A stretch of DNA of 64,000 bases from Gammaproteobacteria bacterium (GTDB lineage Bacteria; Pseudomonadota; Gammaproteobacteria; SURF-13). The notes beneath the pieces are model-generated. The model saw only the letters and a program-made list of their open reading frames with translations. It had not been told where the DNA came from and ran no database searches. A program made the translations under genes and the position numbers. Location: the NCBI GenBank assembly GCA_016195665.1, contig JACPZD010000035.1, positions 1 through 64,000 on the forward strand. Reading direction: 5' to 3'. Of this stretch, positions 44,429-53,757 are shown one piece after another; the first letter of the stretch is position 1; the number at the start of each line of letters is the position of its first letter.

Positions 44429-46729
44429 TTAGCGGTTAGAGAGCCTCAAGCGCTTTAGCAGTGCCGAATTCACGATCACCGACAGCGAACTCAATGCCAT
44501 CGCCGCAGCCGCGATAATCGGGTTCAAAAAACCCAAGGCCGCCACCGGGATACCGATGGTGTTATAGATGAAGGCCCAGAACAGGTTCTGCTTGATCTTG
44601 CGCATAGTGGCGCGCGACAGACGTATGCTCGCCACTACGTCGCGCACGTCGTCCTTGATCAGGACGATGCCGCCGGTCTCCTTGGCCACATCGGAGCCGG
44701 AGCCGAGGGCGATGCCGATCTCGGCGACCGCCAGCGCGGGCGCGTCGTTGACGCCGTCGCCCACCATGGCGACCGCCTTGCCCTGTTTCTGTAAATCCTG
44801 AATGACTTTAGCCTTGTCGGAGGGCAACACTTCGGCGATGACATGCTTGATGCCCAGTTCCCGGGCGATGGCTTCGGCGGTGCGACGGTTGTCGCCGGTA
44901 AGCATGATGACTTCCACGTTTTCCTTCATGAGTTCGGCGATAGCGTCCTTAGCCTCGGGCTTGAGCGTGTCGGCCACAGCCACGATGCCGGCGAGGGCGC
45001 CATCAAGACCGACCAGCATTGCGGTCTTCCCTTGGGCTTCCAGCCGCGCCATGATTTCTTCCGCCAGCTTAGGGTCAATGCCTTCCCGCTCGAACAGTCG
45101 GCGGTTGCCGAGAAGCGCGGCCCTGCCATCGACGCTGCCGCGGATGCCGTGGCCGGGAATGGCTTCGAAGCCCTCCACCTTCGGCAACACGAGTTCGCGG
45201 TGTTTCGCGGCACGTACGATCGCTTCGCCGAGGGGATGCTCCGAGCCGGCCTCCACCGCGGCCGCGGCGCGCAGGATCTCTTCCTCCGGCTGGCTATCGA
45301 GGATAATGATATCGGTGACGTTGGGCTCGCCGCGGGTGAGTGTCCCGGTCTTGTCGAACACCACCGTGGTGAGCTTTTCCGCGCGCTCCAGCACTTCGGC
45401 GCCGCGGATCAGGATGCCGGCTTCGGCCCCCTTGCCTACGCCCACCATGAGCGCCGCCGGCGTGGCGACGCCCAGCGCGCACGGGCAGGAAATGATCAGC
45501 ACCGCGATGAAGGCGAGCAGTCCCTGCGGGAAATTGCCGGCCGCCCACCAGCCGAAAAAGGCCAGGAAAGCGACCGCCACCACCGCCGGGACGAAATACG
45601 CGGTCACTTTGTCGGCGAGGCGCTGCACGGCTGCGGTGCTGGCCTGGGCATCCTCCACCATCTTGATGATCTGGGCCAGCGCCGTCTCGGCCCCCACCCG
45701 CGTCGCCTTGAAGCGGAACAGGCCGGTGCGGTTGAGTGTGCCGCCGATCACAGCAGCGCCCGCCGCCTTTTCCACCGGCATGGACTCGCCGGTGAGCATG
45801 GACTCGTCCACCGAGGAGTTGCCCTCCAGCACCTGGCCGTCGGTGGGAATTTTCTCGCCGGGCCGCACCACCACGGTCTCGTCCACCATCACCGACTCGG
45901 CGGGCACCTCCATCTCGGCGCCGCCGCGGATCACGCAAGCAGTCGCCGGCTTCAGGTCCAGCAGCTTGCGCACCGCCGCCGAGGAGCGCTTCTTGATGAT
46001 CTCCTCCATGTATTTGCCCAGCAGCACGAAGGCGATGATGACGGCGGAGACTTCGAAGTAGACGTCGCGTTCCTCGACCTTGACCGGCAGCACCTCGGGG
46101 AAGAACAGCACCGCGACGCTGTAGACGTACGCGACCGTGGTGCCGAGCGCAATCAGGAAATCCATGTTGATCGAGCGCGTGCGGATCGCCTGCCACGAAC
46201 CCTTGTAGAAACTCCAGCCGCCGATGAACTGCACCGGCGTGACCAGCAGGAACAGCCACATGCCCCAGGTGAACCACGGCAGCGCCGGGATCGGCGCCCA
46301 GGTGACGATGGTGGCGCCGGTGGCCAGCGTCAGAAACGCCCCGGCACGCAGGATGGCGAGCACCAGCACCCCGGTGAGCGCAACCGTGACGCGGGTGCGC
46401 ATGGACTTGAGTTCCTGCTCGGGGGACTCGAAGGTGCGCTGGCAGCCTATACTGCAGAAATAATAGGCTCTTCCGGCGCGTTCGGTCTTGAGCGCGGTAG
46501 CCTTGTCCACCACCATGCCGCAGATCGGGTCTTTGGCCTTGCCCTCAAGAGCGGGGCCAGCGGCGTGCACATGCGTCTTCGTGCCGCCCTGAATGAATTT
46601 TTCAGGCCCGGCTTCGAACTCGTGCAGGCAACGCGCCGAACAAAAATAATAGCTTTGGCCCAGATAAATGAAACGGCCCGCCGCCGTTTTTTCATCTACC
46701 GTCATGCCGCAAACTGGATCGGTTGCCAT
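44429..46729 (-). CDS. copA: Copper-type P1B ATPase with two N-terminal YHS domains
   Basis: The 766-residue protein begins with two YHS domains ([14 protein letters not shown], then [15 protein letters not shown]; and [14 protein letters not shown], then [14 protein letters not shown]) in place of HMA domains. The P1B core follows: TGES loop, membrane motif [11 protein letters not shown] (CPC near 413-415), [19 protein letters not shown] (HP motif), MLTGDN and [14 protein letters not shown] is the monovalent copper/silver export motif. Together with the Met-rich and DUF302 proteins upstream it forms a copper export and tolerance block. AAAGGA precedes the ATG. Confidence 0.92.
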   Translation of the reverse strand: MATDPVCGMTVDEKTAAGRFIYLGQSYYFCSARCLHEFEAGPEKFIQGGTKTHVHAAGPALEGKAKDPICGMVVDKATALKTERAGRAYYFCSIGCQRTFESPEQELKSMRTRVTVALTGVLVLAILRAGAFLTLATGATIVTWAPIPALPWFTWGMWLFLLVTPVQFIGGWSFYKGSWQAIRTRSINMDFLIALGTTVAYVYSVAVLFFPEVLPVKVEERDVYFEVSAVIIAFVLLGKYMEEIIKKRSSAAVRKLLDLKPATACVIRGGAEMEVPAESVMVDETVVVRPGEKIPTDGQVLEGNSSVDESMLTGESMPVEKAAGAAVIGGTLNRTGLFRFKATRVGAETALAQIIKMVEDAQASTAAVQRLADKVTAYFVPAVVAVAFLAFFGWWAAGNFPQGLLAFIAVLIISCPCALGVATPAALMVGVGKGAEAGILIRGAEVLERAEKLTTVVFDKTGTLTRGEPNVTDIIILDSQPEEEILRAAAAVEAGSEHPLGEAIVRAAKHRELVLPKVEGFEAIPGHGIRGSVDGRAALLGNRRLFEREGIDPKLAEEIMARLEAQGKTAMLVGLDGALAGIVAVADTLKPEAKDAIAELMKENVEVIMLTGDNRRTAEAIARELGIKHVIAEVLPSDKAKVIQDLQKQGKAVAMVGDGVNDAPALAVAEIGIALGSGSDVAKETGGIVLIKDDVRDVVASIRLSRATMRKIKQNLFWAFIYNTIGIPVAALGFLNPIIAAAAMALSSLSVIVNSALLKRLRLSNR

Positions 46730-46792
46730 AGTTTTTTGTTCCTTTGCCGCGGCTGTACTCTTTGTCGTTACTTAGGCTTAGATTATAAACTT

Positions 46793-46930
46793 ATGATTAA
46801 CTGGCGCCATATCCCCGAGGTGCGGCTGCTTGTACTGGGGCTTCCGCTGCAAGTGCTGTGGGAAACGGCACAACTTCCGCTTTATACAGTCTGGTATCAA
46901 AAGGGGTGGGGCTACATCCTCTATGGCTGA
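46793..46930 (+). pseudogene. Truncated membrane-protein N-terminus
   Basis: On the plus strand, ATG 46793 gives 45 residues: INWRHIPEVRLLVLGLPLQV then LWETAQLPLYTVWYQKGWGY. The LQVLWE-Q-PLYT pattern opens a family of small inner-membrane proteins of about 150 residues that continue with an HC-GD motif. Here a TGA follows YILYG and nothing recognisable comes after. The family is unnamed to me, so this is a guarded call. Confidence 0.4.
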
Positions 46931-47067
46931 TTATCCCACCCCTCTTGTTGTGGTTGACGCGGCTGATCGGACAACAGGCCCGCAAAAGTCAGTGATAAAC
47001 ACATACTCGAAGCCGCACATCAGCGCCCCTTCTTTATAAAGTCACACACTCTTTGCGCGCTAACCCA

Positions 47068-47307
47068 TCACTTGCGCCTTAAATCATCGGATTTTTGCAA
47101 GAACTCCTCCCGATTGATCTCTCCACGTGCGTACCTTTCTTCCAGCACATCCAGGGCCTTGTCTTTGCCCTCGCGGGATTCTCCTCCGGGTTGAGATTTT
47201 CCCGAAAACAAATACTTCACCGCCGCCAGCACTAATAGTATGGGGATCAGCCAGAATAGAAGCATCCACACCCAGCCGATGCCCCAACCCATTCCGTAGT
47301 CCATCAT
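47068..47307 (-). CDS. SHOCT-domain small membrane protein
   Basis: The 79-residue protein has one membrane helix (VWMLLFWLIPILLVLAAVKY) and the SHOCT motif DVLEERYARGEINREEFLQK at the end. It starts with Met and Gly residues (MMDYGMGWGIGW). It is paralogous to the protein at 34272-34499. It lies between the copper ATPase and Met-rich genes. Confidence 0.85.
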   Translation of the reverse strand: MMDYGMGWGIGWVWMLLFWLIPILLVLAAVKYLFSGKSQPGGESREGKDKALDVLEERYARGEINREEFLQKSDDLRRK

Positions 47308-47370
47308 CCTCTTTCCCTCCTGCGCGGCGAATAAAATCAGGGTAAGCGTTCTGCTCCAGCGGCATTACTT

Positions 47371-47829
47371 CTACTTGGTTGTTTGCCCCTGATGTTCGAT
47401 CATTTGCTCCATCATATCCTCCATCATCTCCAAGCGTCTTTCCATCCTGTCGTTATCCATCGGCCCCCCCATCATCATGCCGCCTCCCATCATCCCGCCA
47501 CCGCCCGCAGCACCGCCTTTCATCTCCCCACCCCTCATACCGCGCATCATCTTCATCCCCTCGCGCATACTCTGCATGTGTTCCTGCATAAGTTTCTGAC
47601 GCTCTTGCGGGTCTTTAGCCTCGTGAATCTTTTGCATTTGAGCCTGCATCTTCTTCATCCGCTCCTGCATCTGGTCCATTCGTTTGTCCGTATCCATGCT
47701 GGACTTACCCTCGGCTACCGGCGGCTTGCCTTCTTTATCAGTATCTGGATGATGCTCATCCACCGCAAAAGAGGCGGACGCGAACATCCCAACAATAATC
47801 GCTGCGGCATATAACTTCAGTGTATTCAT
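47371..47829 (-). CDS. Met-rich periplasmic protein, putative copper binder
   Basis: The 152-residue protein has a signal peptide (MNTLKLYAAAIIVGMFASASFA), then a charged helical region (DQMQERMKKMQAQMQKIHE) and a Met/Gly-rich stretch (GGGGMMGGGMMMGG) followed by MERRLEMMEDMMEQ. Met clusters bind Cu(I) in periplasmic proteins such as CopC, CusF-like and PcoE-type. The size and style suggest a copper sponge. It is upstream of the SHOCT gene and copA on the same strand. Confidence 0.75.
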   Translation of the reverse strand: MNTLKLYAAAIIVGMFASASFAVDEHHPDTDKEGKPPVAEGKSSMDTDKRMDQMQERMKKMQAQMQKIHEAKDPQERQKLMQEHMQSMREGMKMMRGMRGGEMKGGAAGGGGMMGGGMMMGGPMDNDRMERRLEMMEDMMEQMIEHQGQTTK

Positions 47830-47853
47830 AACATTCTCCTTTCAGTTTCAGTA

Positions 47854-48243
47854 TCAAGATATGATATTGTCTCGTACCCGCTCCAGACGCGCCTTTACCT
47901 CTTCGCCCACGACATGTAGATCAAGGTTGTCTGACAGTTGCAGTACCGCGGCCGGGTCCATAAAGGCCACTGTAATCTTTTTGTCCGCTTCTTCTCTCAC
48001 GACCACATTGCATGGCAACAACAACCCGACGTCTGGATCAGCTTCCAGCGCGCGATGTGCCAGCGGCGGGTTACAGGCGCCCAGAATCCGATAAGACCGC
48101 CGTTCGATGCCCAATTTGGCCTTGAGCGTGGCCTGCACATCAATATCGGTCAGTACTCCAAAGCCTTCGTTCTTCAAGGCTTCCGTAACTTTGCTAACCG
48201 CCGCATCAAACGGCATGTCGAGTTGAACGCTAAAACCATACAT
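47854..48243 (-). CDS. DUF302 family protein
   Basis: From ATG 48243 (AAGGGAG upstream) the 129-residue protein has the DUF302 fold: [20 protein letters not shown], then [19 protein letters not shown] and [20 protein letters not shown], then [13 protein letters not shown]. The two conserved cysteines (GACNPP, LPCNVV) are present. Family role is uncertain, often near thiol or metal genes. It is transcribed away from ppsA and shares an FNR-type box with it. Confidence 0.88.
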   Translation of the reverse strand: MYGFSVQLDMPFDAAVSKVTEALKNEGFGVLTDIDVQATLKAKLGIERRSYRILGACNPPLAHRALEADPDVGLLLPCNVVVREEADKKITVAFMDPAAVLQLSDNLDLHVVGEEVKARLERVRDNIIS

Positions 48244-48301
48244 AAAAAATTTCTCCCTTCTACGTGAACCATGAAATGCAGGTATATTTTGCTTTAGCCT
48301 G

Positions 48302-48385
48302 GTTGATAAGATAAACCTCAGGTCACGTATCTTTCCTTGATCTATATCAAGCTTATACACGTTCAGTTACCCTAGAATCACCGCC
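48302..48385. promoter_or_regulatory. Divergent FNR-type promoter region (DUF302 and ppsA)
   Basis: A perfect FNR box, TTGAT CTAT ATCAA, lies at 48337-48350 (centre 48343.5). Rightward, TAGAAT at 48373-48378 is a good -10, giving a ppsA start near 48385 with the box at -41.5. Leftward, TATCTT (48308-48313) could serve DUF302 at about -41.5 too. Both genes would therefore be turned on when oxygen is low, by the FNR at 53758. Confidence 0.7.
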
Positions 48386-48431
48386 ACGCATGCAATTACT
48401 GATTGTTTTGTAAGGACTTTAGGAGCGCGAG

Positions 48432-50837
48432 ATGCCCGACTTTATCCGCTGGTTTGAGAACATCACACTGCAAGATTTGCCTCTGGTGGGAGGAAAGAAT
48501 GCCTCGCTCGGAGAGATGTACGGCGCGCTCGCTCCCCTAGGGGTAAAGATACCCAACGGCTTCGCCATCACAGCATACGCCTATTGGCACACGCTCGGTA
48601 GCGCAGGGGTGCGCGGTGAATTGCAGTCTCTGCTGGCAGGCCTTAACAAACAGGACGTGGCCGAACTCGCACGGCGGGGAGCGTTGGCGCGCGATCTCAT
48701 TCGCGGCGCCGGAATACCCGGCGATTTATGGTCGGAAATCCGCACCGCCTATGATGGTCTTTGTACGCAATATAGCGCACACACCGATGTGGCCGTGCGT
48801 TCCTCGGCCACCGCCGAAGACCTGCCCGGCGCATCCTTTGCCGGTCAACAGGAGAGCTATCTCAACATCCGGGGTTATGCCGCGTTGCGTGACGCGTGCA
48901 GCAAATGTTTCGCCAGTCTTTTTACGGATCGCGCCATCTCTTACCGTATGGACCAAGGTTTCGATCACCTTCAGGTCGCTCTTTCCATCGGGGTGCAAAA
49001 GATGGTGCGCTCCGATTTGGCCGCGAGCGGGGTGATCTTCACGCTGGATACCGAGACCGGTTTCCGTGATGTCGTGTTTATCACCGGCGCCTATGGACTA
49101 GGCGAAAACATTGTACAAGGCGCTGTGGACCCCGACGAGTTTTATGTCTTTAAGCCCACCTTCAAGACAGGTCACCGGTCTATCATCCGGCGGCGCCTGG
49201 GGGCGAAACAGTTGCGCATGGTCTATGCCGAGGGGGGCGTAGGCGCCTCCACCCGCAACCTCAACGTGCCGGAGGCCGAGCGCGGAAGTTTCTGCATCAC
49301 GGACGATGAGATACTCACGCTCAGCGACTACGCACTCAAGATTGAAGATCACTACAGCCACAAGTCGGGCAAGGACCAGCCTATGGACATCGAGTGGGCC
49401 AAGGACGGCATCACCGGCGAACTATTTGTTGTACAGGCCAGGCCCGAGACCGTGCAGTCGCTGCGGCGCGGCGATGTCCTGGAAACCTATGTATTGGAAG
49501 AACAGGGCAAGCTGTTGTTGCAAGGCAAGAGTGTGGGTCAGAAGATCGGGGCGGGCGCGGCGCGTGTCATCACCCGTCTCGATCACCTCGCGGAGTTTCA
49601 AGCCGGTGAAGTGCTGGTCGCGGAAACGACCACGCCGGACTGGGAACCTGTGATGAAACGGGCGTCCGCCGTCATCACCAGCCGCGGGGGCCGTACCTGC
49701 CACGCCGCGATCGTCGCGCGCGAACTCAGCATCCCCGCCGTGGTAGGCGCTGAAAACGCGACCCAGGCGCTAAAAAGCGGCGAACCCATTACGGTGTCGT
49801 GCGCAAACGGCGATGTTGGATATATTTATCAGGGCAATCTCAAATACCGTATCGAACGCACAGAGTTGACCGGCCTGGCACGTCCGCGTACCCGGATCAT
49901 GATGAATCTCGCGGACCCCGACCAGGCGTTCGCGCTCTCTTTTATTCCCAACGACGGCGTCGGCCTTGCGCGCATTGAGTTCATCATTAACAACAGTATA
50001 AAGATACATCCGATGGCGCTGGTACACCCGGAGCGCGTAACCGAACGCCGCGCGCGTAAAGAGATCGAACGCCTCACAGCCGCCTACGAGGACAAGACAG
50101 AGTACTTCGTTGCAAGATTGGCCGAAGCGGTCGCCACGATCGCAGCGGCATTTTATCCAAAACCGGTCATCGTGCGCTTATCCGATTTCAAATCCAATGA
50201 ATACGCGAGTTTGATCGGCGGCAAGGACTTCGAGCCTGCGGAAGAAAATCCCATGCTTGGATTTCGCGGCGCGGCGCGCTACACCCATCCTGCCTATGCG
50301 GAAGGGTTCGCGCTGGAGTGCCGCGCGCTCAAGCGCGTGCGCGATGAGATGGGCCTTGTCACTGTCAAACTCATGATCCCCTTCTGCCGCACGGTTGCAG
50401 AAGGCGAGCGCGTACTGGCCGGACTTGCCGGACACGGACTCAAGCGAGGTGAAAATGGGCTGGAGGTGTATGTGATGTGCGAGATACCGAATAATATCTT
50501 CCAGGTTGATGCCTTCGCTGCACTCTTCGACGGTTTTTCCATCGGCTCCAACGACCTCACCCAGCTCATCCTCGGCGTAGACCGGGATTCCGCATTGGTC
50601 GCCTTTGATTTCGATGAACGCGACGAGGGTGTGTTGGAAGCGATGCGCCTTGCCGTAGAAGGCGCGCGCCGCAATAAACGTCATTCCGGCATCTGCGGAC
50701 AGGCGCCGTCGGACTATCCCGAAATCACGGAATACCTGGTGCGCTTAGGCATTGATTCCATATCGCTCAATCCTGACATGGTACTCAAGACCACGCTGCG
50801 CGTGCTGGATTTGGAGAAGCAGCTTGGTACAAAATAG
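48432..50837 (+). CDS. ppsA: Phosphoenolpyruvate synthase
   Basis: The 801-residue enzyme converts pyruvate and ATP to PEP, AMP and phosphate, for growth on pyruvate, lactate or acetate-derived carbon. N-terminal nucleotide-binding part (VGGKNASLGEMYGAL, SSATAEDLPGASFAGQQESYL), swivelling His domain with SRGGRTCHAAIVARELSIPA (His near 423), and C-terminal PEP/pyruvate barrel with GFRGAARY, GSNDLTQLILGVDRDS and SGICGQAPSDYPE. Length and order match. AGGAGCG lies upstream of the ATG. The FNR-type promoter suggests a use in low-oxygen carbon recycling. Confidence 0.95.
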   Translation: MPDFIRWFENITLQDLPLVGGKNASLGEMYGALAPLGVKIPNGFAITAYAYWHTLGSAGVRGELQSLLAGLNKQDVAELARRGALARDLIRGAGIPGDLWSEIRTAYDGLCTQYSAHTDVAVRSSATAEDLPGASFAGQQESYLNIRGYAALRDACSKCFASLFTDRAISYRMDQGFDHLQVALSIGVQKMVRSDLAASGVIFTLDTETGFRDVVFITGAYGLGENIVQGAVDPDEFYVFKPTFKTGHRSIIRRRLGAKQLRMVYAEGGVGASTRNLNVPEAERGSFCITDDEILTLSDYALKIEDHYSHKSGKDQPMDIEWAKDGITGELFVVQARPETVQSLRRGDVLETYVLEEQGKLLLQGKSVGQKIGAGAARVITRLDHLAEFQAGEVLVAETTTPDWEPVMKRASAVITSRGGRTCHAAIVARELSIPAVVGAENATQALKSGEPITVSCANGDVGYIYQGNLKYRIERTELTGLARPRTRIMMNLADPDQAFALSFIPNDGVGLARIEFIINNSIKIHPMALVHPERVTERRARKEIERLTAAYEDKTEYFVARLAEAVATIAAAFYPKPVIVRLSDFKSNEYASLIGGKDFEPAEENPMLGFRGAARYTHPAYAEGFALECRALKRVRDEMGLVTVKLMIPFCRTVAEGERVLAGLAGHGLKRGENGLEVYVMCEIPNNIFQVDAFAALFDGFSIGSNDLTQLILGVDRDSALVAFDFDERDEGVLEAMRLAVEGARRNKRHSGICGQAPSDYPEITEYLVRLGIDSISLNPDMVLKTTLRVLDLEKQLGTK

Positions 50838-50844
50838 GTTCCGC

Positions 50845-50867
50845 GTGGGCACATGCTACGTGCCCAC
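50845..50867. terminator. Hairpin between convergent ppsA and AsmA genes
   Basis: GTGGGCAC at 50845-50852 pairs with GTGCCCAC at 50860-50867 around a seven-base loop. It sits just after the ppsA stop and before the AsmA stop, a place where a bidirectional terminator is expected. No strong T run follows. Confidence 0.55.
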
Positions 50868-50873
50868 CTGACT

Positions 50874-52301
50874 TCATTTCGGCGGCGCCACCGAGCCGGC
50901 GTAGAACACTTCGCAGCGCCCGCCATCGAAGAGGCCCCTCGTCTGCTTGAGCAGCTCAAGCACCGGCCCCGCGAGGGACATCAGGACGCTCGGCTTCTCC
51001 ACCACCGGTTTCCGGAAGGGGCCGCGGATCTTCTGCTGCACCTTGGGGCACCCCTTTCCGTCAATCAGCGCCACGGTCACGTCGTCGAACCGTTCGTTGA
51101 CGAAATCGAGCCTTCCCTTGAGGGCGATCCGGTTTTCGTTCGTCGCCATCGCCACGTCCTTCGCCTGCGCCACGCCGCGCTCGACCTTCCAGTCGGAGAC
51201 GAGCTTGCGGATCCTGCTGCTGCCCCCCGATCCCTGGAAGATGCTCGCGAAGCCGTACCCCTTCGTGACCGCCAGGCCGAAGGGACCGGCGAAGAAGACG
51301 GCGCCTACGTCCACGAGGTTAAAGTTCTGGCTGGACTCAAACCGGGAGAGCTCGCGGTCGAGATCGGTGCCGGCGAGCGTGAGGTTCTCACCCCGAAGGG
51401 AGAACTCTCCATCCGTGGTGCGCTTCATCTCGTTCGCGGTCTTTCCCTGCATCGACAGGTTCGCGGAGAAGTCCATCGCCCCTTCCGCGACCTTCTTCGG
51501 TGACGGGGCCTTGAGGAACTCCTCGAAACGGAACCCCGACAGGGAGTAGCGGGCGTGGAAGAGAGGAACGGGCCCCGAAAAGTCCGCCCGGATGTTTCCC
51601 AATCCCTGCCCGCCGAAGATTCGCATCGTGACCGGCTTGAGGTCGAAGACCCCATCCTTCCCGTCGACCGAGAATTTCAAGTCGGACGCCGCGAAGTCCT
51701 TTGTCCGGATCTCCCCGCAGGCGAACTCCGCCGTAAGGGAAAGGTACTTCAAGAGGTCCGAACTTTTCCCTCGCGAGAGCCGCAGGCGGCTCACGTCCAG
51801 GCTGCAGTCTCCGGCCTCGAATCCTTCCCCGGATTGTTTGTCCGCGTAGAGGAGAGTTCCATCCGAGAGAGAAACTTTCGCCAAGTCCAGGGCAGGGAAC
51901 GTCCCTCCGGCCTCCTCCGGTTTTTCGAAGTTGAACTTACCTTCGCGGTCTCGCTCGATGGAGATCCTGGGGCGTTTCAACGCGATCCTTCCGATCCGAA
52001 CTTCCTTGTGGAGAAGAGGGAGGAGAGCGATCTCAAGACTGGCTTCCTTCGCGGAGGCGATGTCTGCCCCCCGGTTCCGGATGTGCACGTCACTCAGCGT
52101 GACGTGGAAGGACGGGAAGAAACCTATCTCCAGTCTATCCTCGATGTGAACTTCCATCCCCGAGGCTTTGGAGGCGGCCATCTCCAACTGGGGCTTGTAG
52201 GCATTGGCATCCACGAAAAGAAGCAGTACCACTGCGACGAGGATGAGGAGCCCAACGAGCCCGCCGACGGCGAGGAGGATGATTTTCAGTGTTTTTGACA
52301 T
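50874..52301 (-). CDS. AsmA-family protein
   Basis: The 475-residue protein has an N-terminal membrane helix (IILLAVGGLVGLLILVAVVL), then the AsmA opening (YKPQLEMAASKASGMEVHIE, RLEIGFFPSFHVTLSDVHIR) and long beta-rich stretches, ending in a C-terminal AsmA-like segment. AsmA proteins sit in the inner membrane facing the periplasm and take part in outer-membrane lipid or protein assembly. The base composition of this gene differs a little from its neighbours (more CTTC/TCC-rich), so it may be a transfer. No operon partner. Confidence 0.85.
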   Translation of the reverse strand: MSKTLKIILLAVGGLVGLLILVAVVLLLFVDANAYKPQLEMAASKASGMEVHIEDRLEIGFFPSFHVTLSDVHIRNRGADIASAKEASLEIALLPLLHKEVRIGRIALKRPRISIERDREGKFNFEKPEEAGGTFPALDLAKVSLSDGTLLYADKQSGEGFEAGDCSLDVSRLRLSRGKSSDLLKYLSLTAEFACGEIRTKDFAASDLKFSVDGKDGVFDLKPVTMRIFGGQGLGNIRADFSGPVPLFHARYSLSGFRFEEFLKAPSPKKVAEGAMDFSANLSMQGKTANEMKRTTDGEFSLRGENLTLAGTDLDRELSRFESSQNFNLVDVGAVFFAGPFGLAVTKGYGFASIFQGSGGSSRIRKLVSDWKVERGVAQAKDVAMATNENRIALKGRLDFVNERFDDVTVALIDGKGCPKVQQKIRGPFRKPVVEKPSVLMSLAGPVLELLKQTRGLFDGGRCEVFYAGSVAPPK

Positions 52302-52383
52302 TAACCGGATCAGGTTTATCGGTAGAGTCTGAATCGCCTTCTAATGGGGCAGGCGGCCAAGAACACGTTCACGGTGGGGCACA

Positions 52384-53454
52384 TCATCCAGAACCTGCGG
52401 GCATGAGCGGTGAGATTTCAGACGTGGGATTAGTTTGAGACATCAGCTGCACCAGATTCTTGGGATTTCCGGCAAAGAATGCCTCGATATTTTCCAGCGT
52501 GGTTTGCAGCAACCTCTGCAATGCCTCCTTTGAATTAAAGGCGTTGTGCGGAGTCAGAATCACATTCTCGCCGAGTTGCATTTGAAAGCTGTTCAATGCC
52601 TGCTCGAGTTGCACAGAGGCGAGACTCGGCAGCAGCGGGGCATGCGCGTTGATCCAGACTTCCTCGCCCTCGAAACAATCCAGCGCGAGCCCGCCGAAAT
52701 GACCTTCGGCCTGGAGGCGCGCCAGCGCGCGGCTGTCCACGATGCCGCCGCGTGCGGTGTTCACCAACACCACGCCCGGTTTAAGCATGCGCAACCGCTC
52801 TTCATTGAGCAGATGGTGCGTGGCCTCTGTATAGGGCACATGCAGGCTGAGCGCATCCACCTTCGGCAGCAACTCATCGAGGGCAAGATACACCACCCCG
52901 CAATCCCGGCACAGGGCCAAATTTGGCACCGGGTCACAGGCCAGCACGTGCATCCCGAAGGCATGAGCCAGGTAAGCAACGCGGGCGCCTATCCGGCCGG
53001 TACCGATGAGGCCCAGCGTTTTACCATGTAGATCGTAGCCGGTAAGTCCCGTCCTGGAAAAATCACCGTGCCGTGTCCGGCGCAGGGTGGCCGCCAGCCG
53101 TCGCATCAACACGAGCAGCAGTCCCAGTGTATATTCCGCAATCGTAATAAAACCGTAGTCCGGTGCACTGCACACAAGAATACTGCGCTGAGCCGCCGCC
53201 TTGAGATCAATATGGTCAAAACCTGTTGAACGTGTCGCCAGCAGGCGCAGTGCCGGCAGCTTGTTTATGATCTCTGCCGTGATGCGACTGTTACCCAATA
53301 CAGACACTACTTCGCTGTTTTCCGCCAATACGGCATTGTGGATATCCAGCGAGTCGCTGATGAACCGTATGTTCCACGAGGGGTGATTAACAAGCCCGCG
53401 GCGCAATAGCCGGCAGGCTTCTTCTGAAACATCATAAAAGGTAGTCTTGGGCAT
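52384..53454 (-). CDS. D-2-hydroxyacid dehydrogenase (probable D-lactate dehydrogenase)
   Basis: The 356-residue NAD enzyme has the two-domain D-hydroxyacid dehydrogenase plan: N-terminal catalytic part with TRSTGFDHIDL, Rossmann motif GTGRIGARVAYLA near 155, VNTARGGIVDSRAL with the catalytic Arg, then CFEGEEVW and TPHNAFNSKEAL with the catalytic His. It resembles LdhA-like D-lactate dehydrogenases. A perfect FNR box lies 80 bases upstream, so fermentative lactate formation is a fitting role. The C-terminus is extended by a Pro/Ser tail. Confidence 0.85.
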   Translation of the reverse strand: MPKTTFYDVSEEACRLLRRGLVNHPSWNIRFISDSLDIHNAVLAENSEVVSVLGNSRITAEIINKLPALRLLATRSTGFDHIDLKAAAQRSILVCSAPDYGFITIAEYTLGLLLVLMRRLAATLRRTRHGDFSRTGLTGYDLHGKTLGLIGTGRIGARVAYLAHAFGMHVLACDPVPNLALCRDCGVVYLALDELLPKVDALSLHVPYTEATHHLLNEERLRMLKPGVVLVNTARGGIVDSRALARLQAEGHFGGLALDCFEGEEVWINAHAPLLPSLASVQLEQALNSFQMQLGENVILTPHNAFNSKEALQRLLQTTLENIEAFFAGNPKNLVQLMSQTNPTSEISPLMPAGSG

Positions 53455-53533
53455 GGCTTCAACTTCAACTCAAATACGCATAGTTGAATTCTGCCACCCT
53501 TACCGGCATCCGGAATAAATACTTGAATCTTGT

Positions 53534-53547
53534 TTGATCTAAATCAA
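53534..53547. promoter_or_regulatory. Perfect FNR box
   Basis: TTGAT CTAA ATCAA is the consensus FNR/ANR dyad. It could act leftward on the D-2-hydroxyacid dehydrogenase gene (start 53454) or rightward, where AGATAT at 53567-53572 fits a -10 with the box near -41.5. The 303-base gap 53455-53757 holds this box and no convincing gene. Confidence 0.7.
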
Positions 53548-53581
53548 AGTTCCTATTTTAGCCGTCAGATATTTTTTAACC

Positions 53582-53640
53582 GCGAATTGAGGAAGAAAGG
53601 CAGGGGAACAAACACTTTGCGGAGCATCCATTGTTTTTTT
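53582..53640 (+). ncRNA. Candidate FNR-activated small RNA
   Basis: Rightward from the FNR box, a start near 53582 would give an RNA ending at the run of seven T at 53634-53640, preceded by a weak AACAA/TTGTT stem. Length (about 59 bases) and layout resemble an anaerobically induced small RNA, but the terminator is weak and no known RNA family is recognised. The rightward gene after it is absent, which is why an RNA is considered. Confidence 0.25.
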
Positions 53641-53757
53641 ATAGAGATGCCCATTGCAAGGCCGGGAGAGGACAACGTTCAAGCTGGGTTCCCAAGGATG
53701 GGGGCTCAGCGTATTTATCGTGACAAGCTGGGGGTGACTGGCGTAGCAGTAATCTGC

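Noticed and set aside
44802-46930. Plus-strand frames of 419 and 695 codons opposite copA
   Set aside because: Antisense shadows of the P-type ATPase gene.
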